64,000 bases of DNA, taken from Blastocladiella emersonii ATCC 22665. Taxonomy: Eukaryota; Blastocladiomycota; Blastocladiomycetes; Blastocladiales; Blastocladiaceae. The position numbers and the translations under genes are program-made. The stretch covers positions 248,001 through 312,000 of the forward strand of contig JANHCV010000016.1 of NCBI GenBank assembly GCA_025594325.1, written 5' to 3'. Shown here piece after piece: positions 10,378 through 21,798 of this stretch; position 1 is the first letter of the stretch; each line of letters starts with the position of its first letter. The notes beneath the pieces were generated by a model. That model was not told where the DNA came from. It saw only the letters and a list, made by a program, of their open reading frames with translations, and did no database searches.

Positions 10378-10662
10378 ATGTCGGACATCAAGACCGCCAC
10401 CGCCGGTTCCGCCACCGAGACCCCGGTCCCGGCGCACACGCACGCGACGCCCGCGGCCATGGTCGGCGGCCGCCGGAGGAAGACGTCGAGCCACGCGCAC
10501 GCGTCGCCACTGCCCGAGTCGGACACGCCGCCGTCGCCCGATACCGCGGCCAAGTACGCCGAGGCGCGCCACATGCAGGACAAGGCGCTCGACAACCACC
10601 CGGACCACGCGCACACGCGCGCGCAGGTCATCACGTCCAAGCCGCTGTTCCAGCCCCGCTAA
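10378..10662 (+). CDS. small GGRRRKTS-motif protein, paralogue 2
   Basis: Single exon, 94 aa, ATG in a good context (ACCATGTCG). It aligns with the product of 8900-9552: ETPVPAHTHATPA against DMPVPAHTNASPA, an identical VGGRRRKTS, KALDNHPDH against KAMDNHPDH, and a shared PLFQPR/PLMQPR C-terminus. It lacks the long N-terminal extension and central insert of the paralogue. It is hydrophilic, Ala/Pro/His-rich, with no membrane segment. The tandem orientation, similar TATA-driven promoters and shared motifs indicate local duplication. Function is unknown. The RRKTS core fits basophilic kinase consensus, so a phosphoregulated small protein is possible (inference). Confidence 0.82.
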   Translation: MSDIKTATAGSATETPVPAHTHATPAAMVGGRRRKTSSHAHASPLPESDTPPSPDTAAKYAEARHMQDKALDNHPDHAHTRAQVITSKPLFQPR

Positions 10663-10728
10663 GGTCGAGTTAGTCATTGTATATACACGCATCCCGTTTT
10701 CCTGTTGAAAGTAGTGTACATGAGAGAG

Positions 10729-11209
10729 TCAGGTTGTGGATGAGGCGAGCACGCGGTGGCAGTTCTCAGTCGCCTCGTGCAGCGCCCGCACGGCGCGGCG
10801 CAGGTGGCCCGACCGCTGCACCCCGTCGAGCACCGCCTGCACGTCGTCAATCGTGTCGGCCGCGCGCGCGACGCCGCGGTCGATCTCGCCCAGCTTCGTC
10901 TACACGTTCGCATCGCCGCGCGTAAGCCTCGTGTCGCGCGGGTCCACTGTTGAGCGATCGGACCTGGATCTGCATCATCCCCGTACCGCTCTTGACGCCG
11001 AGCAAGTGCGTCGCACGTAGCGCCGCCTCGGCGTCCGCGTACACGGCCTCGCCGAGCGTCACCATGGCCTTGGCGAGGTGCTTGGCCGAGCCTGCCGACG
11101 ATGCCGCGTCGCGCGAGGCAGAAGACGACGGGGAGGCGGTCGAAGCAGCACGCCGGAGCGGGGACGGGCCCGTGGATGTGGTTGCAGTGTTTCTCGGTGA
11201 AGATTGCAT
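10729..11209 (-). CDS. small helical protein, possibly BORCS7-like
   Basis: Two exons, 11209-10964 and 10899-10729 (138 aa); donor CAG|GTCCG and acceptor GTGTAG are in phase 0. The first 40 residues are Ser/Ala-rich and disordered. The remainder is a run of amphipathic helices: AKHLAKAMVTLGEAVYADAEAALRATHLL, then QIQTKLGEIDRGVARAADTIDDVQAVLDGV. The spacing resembles the helical core of BORC subunit 7 (LGQAARNMVLQEDAI...), which acts with Arl8 in lysosome positioning. The similarity is weak and by eye only. An unrelated helical adaptor is equally possible. Its 3' end faces paralogue 2 with a 66-bp gap, and its 5' end faces IFT144. Confidence 0.6.
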
Positions 11210-11417
11210 GGGGTTACGTCGTTCCGTTACATGACTTGGCGAGGGCACGGAGAAAAGGCGGCCGACGAAACGTGATGACGACGCGTGGGCGCGACGCGTC
11301 TCGCGCCTCCTCCGCCTCGCTGACAGGAGAGATCGGCGCTCGAGGACTTGCTCTGTACCGCTCGAGGCATCCCATGTATCGCATGCCGCCAGCCACTCGG
11401 CGCAGTCATTCGCCAGC
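11210..11417. promoter_or_regulatory. divergent promoter of the helical protein and IFT144, with paired ACGCGT
   Basis: A 208-bp shared upstream region. It contains two ACGCGT hexamers near 11279 and 11294 (GACGCGTGGGCGCGACGCGTC). Confidence 0.45.
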
Positions 11418-14400
11418 ATGAAAGTGCGTTGCCCGCCGGTGGGGGCCCGCACGACGCCCGACTAACGCGACACGGCGCAGAGGGTCCACGTCATCGACCA
11501 AAAGACGCTCGGCGGGACGCTCAGCAACCGGAGCAACGAGGCGCTGAACCGGGCGTACCCGCCGCCGGCGCACGTCGCGTGGCAGCCGGGCCCGGGCGTG
11601 TACCTGGCGGCCGTCGGCGTCAACAGCTACGCGCTGCGGATCCACGACCGCCAGGGCGACCTCGCCGACATCGTGAACCTGACGTCGGCGTGCGCGCAGC
11701 TCGCGTGGAGCCCTGACGGCAGCATCTTGGGCATCGCGCAGACCCAGGGCGCCGCGCTGCTGCTGTGGCGCGCCGCGTCGCGGTCCGAGTCGGCCGTCGA
11801 GACCAACATGCGCGGGTTCTTGTGCCTCGCGTGGAGCCGGACGGGCGCCGTGGTCGCCGCGGGAACCGCCAAGGGGAACCTACTGCTGCACCACGTCGCG
11901 CAGAACCGGTCGGTCCCCGTGCTCGGCAAGCACGAGCGCGCCATCACGGGCATGGCGTGGACGCGCAACGACACGCTCGTCACGGTCAGCGACGACCGCA
12001 GCTTCTCCGTGTCGACGCCCGACGGCGACACCGTGTTCCATCAGACGCTCAAGTCGGCGCCGCGCGACCTGCGCCTGCTGTCGCTCGTCATGCCCGACGA
12101 CCCGAACGGCAGACCGCACACGGTCGCTGCCATGGCCGTCGAGGGCGGCAAAAACGTGTACCTGCACTCGCTCACGGCACCGACGTCCGCCGCGCCCATC
12201 GAGTTTGCCCTCCAGCTCAAGTACGGCCCCGTCGTCGCGCTCGCGCCCGTCCCGCTGCACCTCTCGGGCGGGAGCAGCGCGCCCGCATCGAACGGCGGGG
12301 ATGCGCCGATCCTCGCGGGCCGCCTCGCCGTCGCGTGCGCCAACGGCTACGTCATCTTCCTGTCGCTGCAGGCCAAGGATCTCGGCCAGGAGGTCGCGGG
12401 CGCGCGCCCGTTCAAGGGCAACCCGCTGACGGCCGTCGCGTTCTCGGCGGGCGACGAGCCTGGGCTCTCCATGGCGCTCGCCAGTGGCGGGATCGTCAAG
12501 GTCATCGACGTCGCGCAGTCGCCCGACCTGCGCGAGATCGCGTACACGGTCAACGTCGACGACGGGGACGCGGACGTTAGCGCGCCGGTCGAGCGCGTCG
12601 CGTGGTCTGCGGACCGGCGGTTTTTGACCGTGTGCAAGGGGTACGTCCTTAGTGGATTCTAGTGCGTGTCCGCAATCGCTGACACCATGGAGCGGGTAGT
12701 GGCGACGTCATGACTTATGTCTCGTCGGTCTCGGCCGTCGCGGCGACCAACGGCGACATCACCGCGTCCGTCTCGGGGCTCAACGAGGTGTCGCTGAACG
12801 GCGGGAACGGCGCGGCCGTCCGCAAGCTCACGGTCGGCGGCGAGCCGCAGCTCATGGCCATGACCCGCACTCATGTACGACTTCGCATCACAGCTTCGAT
12901 GACGGGCGGAACTGACTTTGACCGAACTCCAGATCGCGGCCGCGTGGGGATCCACTGCCGCCGTGTACGACCTCGCCGAGCTGCAGCTCCGCGTCACGCA
13001 CGCCGCCGCGGGCCCGGTCCTCGCCATGGACCTGCACCCGGCGCACCTCTACGTCGTGACGGCCAAGGACATGGCCGTCGTCCGCGTTCCCGCCGCACAG
13101 CCGGCCAACGCCAAGTCCATCGCCGCGTTACCCGCTCCGATTACCAGTGAAGTCCTCGCGACGCTCGGCCGCCCGGCGCTCCTGTCGGCCGCACACCCGC
13201 AGCTCCTCGTCGCGACGCACGGGACCACCATCTCCGTGTACGCGCCGCCGGCGCGGCGGTGCATCGACTACGACCTGCACAAGCCCATCACGCAGCTCGT
13301 GGCGGGCCCGCAGTCGCCGCTGCTGCTCGTCGACACGGGGTCCGCGGCCGGGTGTCTGATCGTCAACCCGGCGCAGGGCACCGAGGTCAGCGTGCCCGCG
13401 GGCATGGGGAATCGGTACCTGTGGGACACGGCGCTGCCGAACGTGCTGTACGCGTGGACCGACGGTGGGAGTGGGAACGGCGGTGCAGCCGGTGGGGATG
13501 GCGGGGTGGACCGCCGCGAGTCGCTCACGACGCTCGTGTACCTCCCGCAGACGCTCACGGGCCCGCCAGCCGTCGTCGCGGCGTGCTCGGTCCCGCTGCC
13601 CGCCAACTGGACGCCCGCGCACGTCACGCGCGGCACCGTGACGTGCGTCGCGCCCGGCGGCCGCACGCTCGCGTTCACGGCACGCGACGGGTCGCTGCTC
13701 GCCAACTACTACCTCGGGGACACGGCCAAGGTGGTGGGCGCCGTGGCGCGGATGCGGCAGCAGCAGGTACAGCAACAACAAGGCGCGACGCAGCTGTCGC
13801 TCATGGACGCGCGGCAGGTCGCGCAGCTCGTCGACGCGTGCCTGCAGTCGCTCGACCTCGCGACCGCCGCACACGTGCTGCAGCTCGCGGGCGAGCCGGC
13901 GCGCGCCGCGTACCTGTTGGCGTGCGCGCAGGGCGACACCGAGGCGGCGGTCCTCCGCGGCCACGTCCTCGTGTACCTCAACGACATCACGGGCGCGCAG
14001 GAAATGTACCTTCGCAGCCGGCAGCCGCGGCGCGCGCTCGACCTGCGCCGCGACTTGCTGCAGTGGGAGCAGGCGCTCGCGCTCGCGGCCAAAGTCGCGA
14101 CGCCCGCCGAGGAGGTTGAGTTGTCGCGTGCGTACGCCGTGAGCCTCGAGGCCGAGGCCCGGTACGCCGACGCCCTCGTCATGTACAACCGCGCCCGCGA
14201 GGGGTGTGTCCCCGGGTCTCGCACCGAGCGCGTGTGCGCGTTCGGCGCCGCGCGGATGCGCCTGCGTGTTGGAGACTTCAAGGCGCTCCGCACCGTCGTC
14301 GAGCTCAACGATATGGGGCTCATGGCCGACGCCGGCGCGATCCTCGAGGAGATGCGCGAGTACGCTGACGCCGCCGCGCTGTTTGAGCGCGCGGGCAAGT

Positions 14401-16159
14401 GGGACCGTGCCGCCGCCAACTACCTCCGCGTCAAGAACCTCGGTAAGCTCGCCAAGGTCATGGCGAAGCTGGCCGCTGGCGCCGCGCCGTCATCCGGCAC
14501 CGCGGCCGGTTCGGGCACGGGTGCGAGTTCCGCTGCGTCCTCGCCGTCGCTCGCGTCGCTGTGGTCCGAGTACGGCACGCAGCTCGAGGCCGCGGGCCAG
14601 GTCGAACCGGCGCTCGACGCGTTCACGCGGGCGCGCGACGCGGTGCAGGCGACGCGCCTGCTGCTGTCGCTGTCGCGGATCGACGAAGCCGTTGCCATGG
14701 TGCGATCGACGCGTTCGCGAGAGGCGGCGCGGCTCGTAGCCGACTTCTTCGCGCGCATGGGCAACGCGGCGGCCGTCATCGAGTTCTACGTCCTCGCCGA
14801 CATGCGCAGCGAGGCGCAGGCGCGGGCGCGCGACGCCGGGCTCGTGCACGTGTATCTGGACCTGCTGGGCGACGACATCTCGCACGAGGACCTGCTGGCG
14901 GCCGCGCTGTACTACGAGCAGCGCAAGGACGCGCTGCGTGCGGGGCAGTACTACATGCGCGCGGGCCACCACGAGGCCGCCGTCGCGCACCTGCTGCGGT
15001 GCGGCGACGCCCGCGAGGCGCTCGACCTCGCCATTGAGTGTGTCGGCCGCGCCCGCAGCGACGCGCTCACGCACGAGGTTGTCGCGCATCTCATGACGGG
15101 CACCTCGGCGGCCGCCAAGGACCCGCGCTACATCTTCCGCCTGTACATGAGCCTCGGCCAGGTCCGCGAGGCCGCGCGCACCGCCCTCATCATTGCGCGC
15201 GATGAGTGGGCCAACGGCAACTATCGCCCCGCCCGCGATGTGCTCCACGAGACGGCGGCCCAGATGCGCGCGGTCAAGTGCCACGTCCCCGCCCAGATGA
15301 GGCACATGCTCATGCTCCTCCACTCGTACATGCTCGTCAAGGTGCTCATCCGCGCCGATGACCATCTCGGCGGAGCCCGTATGCTGGTCCGCGTCTCGCG
15401 CAACATTTCGCGGTTCCCTGCACGTACGTTGACCTGGTCTCGATGATCGGGTGGTGCGAGGACTCACGCGAACGCGGAATGTAGACGTGGTCCCGATTCT
15501 CACGTCGACGGTCCTCGAGTGCCTGCGGACCGGGCTCAAGGGCAGCGCGGCCGAGTTCGCCGCGGTCCTGATGCGCCCTGAGAACCGTGGCCGCGTCGAC
15601 GCCAAGTACAAGAAGAAGATCGAGACGCTTGTCCGGTACGTCTCTCCGTTCGCTCGACTCGATGGCACTGACGCGCGGCCGTTGCCCTCGACAGAAAGCA
15701 GCAGGAGGACGACCGCGATCCCGTCGAGGAGACATCGCCGTGCGTCTACTGCGGCATGGCGCTCGCCGTCACGGAGCTAGACTGCCCCTCGTGCCGCAAC
15801 ACGCTGCCGTTCTGCGTCGCCTCGGTTCGTACTCATCCTATCTCGGTGGACCTGCATCAGAAAAACTCACAACTCGCCGCCTCCGCTGAGTGTAGGGCTA
15901 CCACATGACGCTCCTCGACTGGTCGCAGTGCCCAAGCTGCGCGTCGCCCGGCCTGCTTCCCGCGATGCAGGCGCTCGCGGCCAAGTCGCCCGAGTGTCCC
16001 ATGTGCAGCGCTCAGTGGAGCCCCGCCGCGCTCGCACACGTCCCCGATCCACGCGCCGCGCTGGCCGCGTGGATGGGCGCGGCCGAGTCGGAGGCTGACG
16101 CGGCCGCCGCCGGCTCGCCGACCGCGGCAACGGCAGGAGCGGGTAGCAGTTTGAGCTGA
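11418..16159 (+). CDS. WDR19: intraflagellar transport protein IFT144 (WDR19)
   Basis: Seven exons: 11418-11423, 11481-12640, 12700-12874, 12933-15423, 15485-15635, 15695-15824 and 15896-16159 (1458 aa; human is about 1340). All phases agree. The first exon encodes only Met-Lys, giving [10 protein letters not shown]. The N-terminal half is WD40 ([24 protein letters not shown]). The next half is the alpha-solenoid, with segments close to vertebrate IFT144: [33 protein letters not shown]-type (here [17 protein letters not shown]), [15 protein letters not shown] and DAKYKKKIE. The C-terminus has two cysteine pairs sets (CVYC/CPSC near 1344-1360 and CPSC/CPMC near 1382-1406) that should bind zinc. 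It is an IFT-A core subunit for retrograde transport in the flagellum. Extra length is low-complexity Ala/Gly/Ser insertions. Its presence implies flagellated zoospores. Confidence 0.97.
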
Positions 16160-16342
16160 TAGGCGGAGTTGGGGAGCGGTGTAGCAACTGACATGGATAC
16201 ATCATGATTGCCATCACATCACGCATCTTTTACATGTGCTTTGCATGAGGGGCGAGTTGGAGCTGAAGACGAACGCGCTCATGTCGCGCACCTCGTCCTC
16301 ACGCGGTCCTTCCTCCCCCAACGCCCCCAACGAAGCCCTGTC

Positions 16343-17935
16343 ATGGAACTCGCCATTGTAGTCTTACGCATCGCGCGCTGCCTCGAGAACCCCGAGGACC
16401 GCTACGCGGCGTTGCCGCGCGTATGCCGAGCGTGGCGCGACGCGCTCGCCGTGGACGCGCTCGTCATCGAGTCGCGCGACGCCCTGGAGCGCCACGTCGA
16501 GTCGCTCCGCGCCCGCGGCTCTTGGCGTGCACCGCGAGCGCTCGTCCTGCGCGGCATCGAGGAGCCCAAGTTCACGTCGTCGACAAACATCCTCGGCGCC
16601 GAGTGGCTACACGCCGTGCTCGTCGCGTATGGCGACACGCTCGAGCGACTCGTCCTTGACGACGTACACCCGTTCAACGGCGACGCTGTTGACGCCTACC
16701 TCGCGGTGACGGCACCGCCACCCGCTGTCTTCGGCAAGGGCAAGACGGCGCCCGAGAAGTGGGTCGTGCCGCCGCCGGCGTGCCCGCGGCTCCGCCACCT
16801 CTCGATTGCGTCGTGTCGCACCGTTAGTCCGCGCGCCATGCACACGTTCCTGCACCGGCTCGGCGTCGCGACCTCGGTCCCGCCCGTCACCTGGCCGGGC
16901 AGCGCGTCGACGGCAAGCGCGCCCGCGGACCAGGTGCCGCGCGTCCCGCTCGAGTCGCTCCGCCTTGTTGGGAGCGACACCGTGGTGACGGTGCAGCTGC
17001 TGCAGGCGCTCCTACCGGTTGTACACGCCGTGTCGCACGACGAGCATTCGTACGCGGCTCCGCCGGCCTACTCTGCGCTCCCGACGCACGCCGACTCGGT
17101 GGGCGGCGGGCTCGCGCGGCTTGACCTGAGCGGGAACCCAGACGCGGTTACGGACGCGCTGCTCGCCTCGGCCGTCGCGCCTGTCGCGGCGCAGCTCACG
17201 CACCTCGCGCTCGCCGGGTGTCTGCAGGTCACGGCGCGCGGGCTCGGCGCGGTGCTCAGCTCGGCAGCGCGCCTGCAGTCGCTCGATGTTGCCGGGTGCG
17301 CCCGGCTCGCGACAGACCAGGCGGGTCTCGCACGAGGGCTCAAGGCCGTCGGTGGCTCCCTTCGCCGCCTGGTCCTCGCGCCGGTCCCGTCGTCCGCGAC
17401 TCCCGCGCCATGGATCCACCCGGCGCTCCTCGACACACTCGCGTCCGGGCTCCCGCGCCTCGAGTCGCTCACGGTGCAGCACACGGACGACGACCGTCTG
17501 CCGTGCGTGTGCGCGGGCCTGCAGCTCCCACTCTCTGCGCTCACCCGCGTGCGCGTCCTGCACCTCGTCGCGGTCCCCGGGTCCGGCTCGCACGGCGGCG
17601 TGCCCGTAGGCCTGCTCCACCGGCTGCTCCTGTCGGGCGGCGGCATCGAGACGGTCGTCGTCGACGCACCGGTCGCGGTGCGCGCCGACCGCTGGGTTGC
17701 GCTCGCTACGGCGTCGCGGTTCACCAACTGGAACACGGTCAGCTCGGCGCTTTACCAGTGCGCCGAGCAGCAGTGTCTCGCGGGCGGCGGCGACGCCATG
17801 GCCCGCGTCGTCGCGGATGCCGAGGGCGAGGCGCACGTCAACGCTGAGCTCGAGAAGGTGGCATACGAGCGCGGGCTGGCCCGAGTGCCGCGCGTCGTGA
17901 TTTTGTCTGCTCGCTCGATGAAGGATGAAGATTGA
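16343..17935 (+). CDS. F-box protein with leucine-rich repeats (AMN1/FBXL-like)
   Basis: Single exon, 530 aa from the ATG at 16343; the open frame extends upstream to 16208 without another good start. Residues about 1-42 form an F-box-like helical region (VVLRIARCLENPEDRYAALPRVCRAWRDAL). Leucine-rich repeats follow: CPRLRHLSIASCRTVS, LARLDLSGNPDAVTDALL, LTHLALAGCLQVTARGL and LQSLDVAGCARLATD, the cysteine-containing LRR type of SCF substrate receptors. It probably binds Skp1 and selects targets for ubiquitination. The N-terminal F-box lacks the usual LPxE start, so the fold assignment rests mainly on VCRxWR. It follows IFT144 in the same direction after 183 bp. Confidence 0.8.
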   Translation: MELAIVVLRIARCLENPEDRYAALPRVCRAWRDALAVDALVIESRDALERHVESLRARGSWRAPRALVLRGIEEPKFTSSTNILGAEWLHAVLVAYGDTLERLVLDDVHPFNGDAVDAYLAVTAPPPAVFGKGKTAPEKWVVPPPACPRLRHLSIASCRTVSPRAMHTFLHRLGVATSVPPVTWPGSASTASAPADQVPRVPLESLRLVGSDTVVTVQLLQALLPVVHAVSHDEHSYAAPPAYSALPTHADSVGGGLARLDLSGNPDAVTDALLASAVAPVAAQLTHLALAGCLQVTARGLGAVLSSAARLQSLDVAGCARLATDQAGLARGLKAVGGSLRRLVLAPVPSSATPAPWIHPALLDTLASGLPRLESLTVQHTDDDRLPCVCAGLQLPLSALTRVRVLHLVAVPGSGSHGGVPVGLLHRLLLSGGGIETVVVDAPVAVRADRWVALATASRFTNWNTVSSALYQCAEQQCLAGGGDAMARVVADAEGEAHVNAELEKVAYERGLARVPRVVILSARSMKDED

Positions 17936-18958
17936 ATGTACGCCAGGAGAGTTGCTGGTGCGAGACGCGCGCAAAAACGCGAGACAGTTTCAAGCCACCC
18001 GGTCCACGTGCAAGGTGCGGTGGTGCGGTGAGCGGTTTTTGCGTGCGGCATTTTTTTTTGCCCTGGGCCTCCGGAAAACCGCGCTTCTCCACCACCTCCT
18101 CCACCTCCTGTCACGCTCGCCCGCTCTCTCTCTCTCGGAGGCACCCTGTGATGAACGATACTGCCATGAATCTACTGTCGGTCTCGTCGTCCATCGACGC
18201 GGCCCACCATGAAGCATCCAATGTATCATCTCCACTGGCCATGCATCGACACCCTCGCTGCGCGCTCGTCGGGCGCCCTTGAGCCTGCTCGCTGACTTGT
18301 TCAAGGAGGACCTCATGATCCTCGCCAACTCGACTGCCTCAGCGCGATGCGCCATACTCAGCACCTCCACCGCGGCTCGCATACTGTCCTTCGTGAATCT
18401 CCGGCTTAGTCCACAGGCGACGGTGCTCGCTCACCTCGAAGGCCAACACACCTTCGCCCTTCTCGCTCTCGCCAGCGCTCGTCCTCGATGCTCGCCCCCC
18501 GCTATCCGATGCTGCACGTGAGCCGGCGTTCATCCATCTGCCCCAACCGCCACTCGGCCGCAGCAAACCGTACGGTCTCGCCGCATCGCCACCCCACCAT
18601 TAACACCGTGAGGAACTCGCCGCTGCTTGATTGGTCGCCTCATTCACCCGCCACCTTGTTCAGCGCGCGTGCGAGCGGCTGAAATCATTGCGGCAAACGC
18701 CCGCCCGCAGCAACAATGAACCAACGGGCGTCGCAGGGACCGTTACACAATGCGAATCCTGCGGCTTGCTCGCTCCATCGCACGCGCGCGTGCACGAGCC
18801 ACGCGGTGGTCGCAATTCTCGGCCATTGCGTACGATGGTACTCTGCATCGGCGCCGACTCGTATCGATCGCCATCGGGCCCATTTTGCTGCTTTCTGCCC
18901 ACTCGCTACCGTGCGCTCACGCCTCGCGGCCAGCGCCCCCGTCGCCGACGGCCACGGG
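17936..18958. promoter_or_regulatory. 1-kb intergenic region upstream of ferric reductase 1
   Basis: Runs of CT and poly-T occur at 18050-18130. Several short frames on both strands show no domain and unbiased composition. The region probably contains the 3' end of the F-box gene and the reductase promoter. I see no other gene. Confidence 0.45.
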
Positions 18959-18966
18959 TATAAAAG
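18959..18966 (+). promoter_or_regulatory. TATA box (TATAAAAG) of ferric reductase 1
   Basis: It lies 92 bp upstream of the ATG at 19051; the leader between has no ATG. The element matches those of the small-protein pair and is similar to that of reductase 3. Confidence 0.72.
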
Positions 18967-19050
18967 GGACCCGCAAGCGCGCTACCTCCTTCGCGCTCTC
19001 CATCTCAAACCGTCCTTTCCATCCCCCTCGCTTGCTTGCTCTCCACCACC

Positions 19051-21495
19051 ATGCCCTGCTCCTCCGCGTCTCGGGCACCCGCCCGCGTCGCGCTCGCCCT
19101 CTACTCCGTCGCCTTCGCCGTGTCTCTGTGGCGCGACGTCGTCCGCAACGCCGCCAAGCTCTCGACCATGGGCGGGCTCACCGTCGGCCTGACGTGGACC
19201 TACGACGGAATCTTCTTCCTCGGCTTCGCGCTCCCGCTCTTCCTCGCCACGCTCGTCACCCTCGTCGCTGCCTCCAAGCCCGGCGGCATGGCGCCCGCTG
19301 TTGTTTCCGCGTCGCCCGAGCGCACCGTGGCCGTCCTGCGCACCGTTTTCGTCGTTGGCAACCTGATCCAGTTCGCCCTCACGCTCATCGCCAAGTACGC
19401 GATCCCGGTCATGTCCATGATGCACAACCACCGCGGCCACGGCGACGGCGCTATGGCCTTCGCCATGAAGCTCGGCGAGGTCTCGGGCCGCGCGGGCATG
19501 CCCGTGTTCTGGAACATGGCGTGGTCCTTCATTCTCGCCGTCCGCCACCCGCATCTCTCGCCCATGTCAACTTTCGGCCTTTTGTACGAGCACATGATCG
19601 GTGTGCATCGCACGATTGGGTGGTGGACTACCGGTTGGCTCAGCTGGCACTCGTTCGGCTACGTGGTCGCGTATCTGCTGCAGGGGACGTTCATCAAGTC
19701 CATGTCGCCGACGCCCACGCCGACCATGGGTTTCACTGGTATCATCGGGGTACGTCGTCATCGTTTTGGACCTCGGAGCTCGCTTGTACGTGGTGCTAAC
19801 TCGCGACACGATCCAGACTGGCTGCCTCCTCATCATGGCCGCGGCCGGCATCTCGCGCGTCCGCCGCTCGTCCTACAACGTGTTCGCACTGGCCCACTGG
19901 CTCTACGTCCCCTTCGTGATCCTCTCGGTGCTCCACGTCTCGACCTACCTCTTCATCCTCCTCCCACCGATCGCCCTCTTCATCATCGACCGCGTCGTGT
20001 CGTACACCAAGCCGTCGACGGCCGTGTGCGGCGCCGCGACGGCCACGGTCACCGCGGTCCGCGTCTCGGCCGACGTCGTCGCCGTCCTAATCCCTGTCGG
20101 CCCCTCGCCCTCCATGTCCTCCTCGACCTCCTCGGACCTCGACGCAAAGTCGCCGCTCGCCTCGGCTCCGCTGTCGCGCGAGGACCAGGAGCTCGCCGAG
20201 ACGTACCGCGCGGGTCGCTTCGTCACGCTCGCGTTCCCCGACCAGCTCGCGACACCCGCGCACCCGTTCTCGATCGCCGCCTACTCGCCCGCCAACCGCA
20301 CCGTGTCGATCATGATCCGCGCGCTCGGCCCGTGGTCGCGCCGCCTGCACGCGCTCGCGTCGCCCGCCGGCGAACCCGTCGTGCTGCGCGTCGCCGGCCC
20401 GTTCTCGACGGCGGTCGTGGCCGCCGACGAGTGGCTCGACGAGGACCTCGCGGCCGCGGCGCGCGACGTCGAGGCGACCGCCGGCGCGGGCCAGGCGTGG
20501 TCGCGCGCTCTCGTTGCGGGCGGCGTCGGCGTGTCCAAGTTCCTCGGCACGCTGCCCACGGGCGCGTCGGCGGCCGTCGTCGGCAAGGCGCGCAAGAGCA
20601 GCACGTACAAGTCGCCGCTGCTCGCCGACTCGGTCATGGACAAGGACAACGACGTCGACGCCGAGATCACGTCCACGTCGTCGGGTACCGCGGCGTCCGC
20701 GTCGTTCGACCTCGCGCGCGCCGCCGGCCGGCGCAAGCTGTGGCTGTGCAAGGACTCGCGCGAGTACCACATGTACGCGGCGCTCGGCGCCGACCTCACG
20801 GGCTGGGAGGTGTACTCGCGCAAGGGGTTCGCCGAGCCCGAGGGCGATGACGCGGTCCCGACCACGTTCCCGCTGTTCGAGCAGCGCGTCGCGGCGACCA
20901 TGTCCACGGCCGCCCGCGTCGCCGTCTTCCTTGCGTGCATGGCCGTGTACACGGCGTTCTACCTCGTGGTACGTCTCCTCTCACGCCCGAACTCTCTTCA
21001 CGACCAGCTCGCTGACTTTATCGACTGCTTGCTCGCTCACAGGGCCGTCTCTCGCTCAAGTACGATGCCAAGGCGTGCGCCAAGGTGACGACGTTCAGCC
21101 TGTGGGTGAAGTGCAACAAGGCCTTCTCGATGCTCCCGCTCCTCCTCATCCTCGTCGCCTTCCCAATCACGGTCCAGCTCATCTCGTCGCTCGCCGCCGT
21201 CGGCCGCACCTCGACCCGCCACGGCGACGTGTTCCGGTGCCACGCGCCGCCGTCGCCCGCGGCCGTGACCCTCGTCCCGCGCCGGTTCGACGCGACCAAG
21301 GACCTCGACCTCGTTCTCGGGTCCGGCGACGACAAGTGCTCGGCCGTCCGCCGCGTCGGCGAACTCACAGGCGTCGCCGCGCCCCGCGCATCGGTGCTCC
21401 GCAGCTGCACCAGCAAGCCCGTTCGCAACATGCTTCGGGGACACGCCATGACGGCGGGCACCGTGTCCCACGTCGACGATGGCGTCGGGTTCTAG
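19051..21495 (+). CDS. ferric reductase 1 (FRO/FRE-type transmembrane metalloreductase)
   Basis: Three exons, 19051-19749, 19817-20968 and 21043-21495 (767 aa), all phase 0. The membrane domain carries the bis-heme ligands as His186-x13-His200 and His260-x12-His273, the FRD pattern. FAD binding is marked by HPFSIAAYSP (about 382). A glycine-rich nucleotide motif, AGGVGVSKF (about 467), replaces the usual GGxGxTP. After a KLWLCKD..GWEVYSRKGF segment, two further hydrophobic segments are inserted before the C-terminal SCTSKPVRNMLR region. These enzymes pass electrons from cytosolic NAD(P)H through FAD and two hemes to external Fe3+ or Cu2+. The intron after exon 1 is conserved in all three copies; the second intron, in the C-terminal membrane hairpin, is unique to this one. 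The acceptor is inferred; an NADPH oxidase role is less likely. Confidence 0.88.
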
Positions 21496-21508
21496 TTGAT
21501 GATGATTT

Positions 21509-21526
21509 TGATAAAACTCGTTCAAA
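21509..21526 (+). repeat. 18-bp direct repeat, copy 1
   Basis: TGATAAAACTCGTTCAAA, followed by ATTT; identical to 23292-23309, followed there by TTT. Both copies have TTGATG a few bases upstream. The unit contains TGATAA, a GATA-factor-type hexamer. Confidence 0.8.
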
Positions 21527-21798
21527 ATTTTTGGCGACCGGTAGCGTTAGGAACTGCTCCCCTCCGTGCTGGGCTTTCAACCCCTGTTTCAACCCCACCC
21601 CTCCCCCCACCTACCTCCCCCCTCCTCCTCCCAACTCAACCTCAACTCAACCTTAACTCAACTCAGCCCTTCAGCACGTCAATGAAAGATACATACGCTG
21701 CGGCGTCGTAGTTTACGCGTCGTGTGGGAAGAAATACGCGCGATTAGGGAGGGATCAGAGAAGCGATCAGATCAAGCAAGCAGAGCGAGTATCACGCG

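Noticed and set aside
18339-18566. Small minus-strand frames between the F-box gene and reductase 1
   Set aside because: No domain, no intron logic, and located in what is most likely the reductase promoter.
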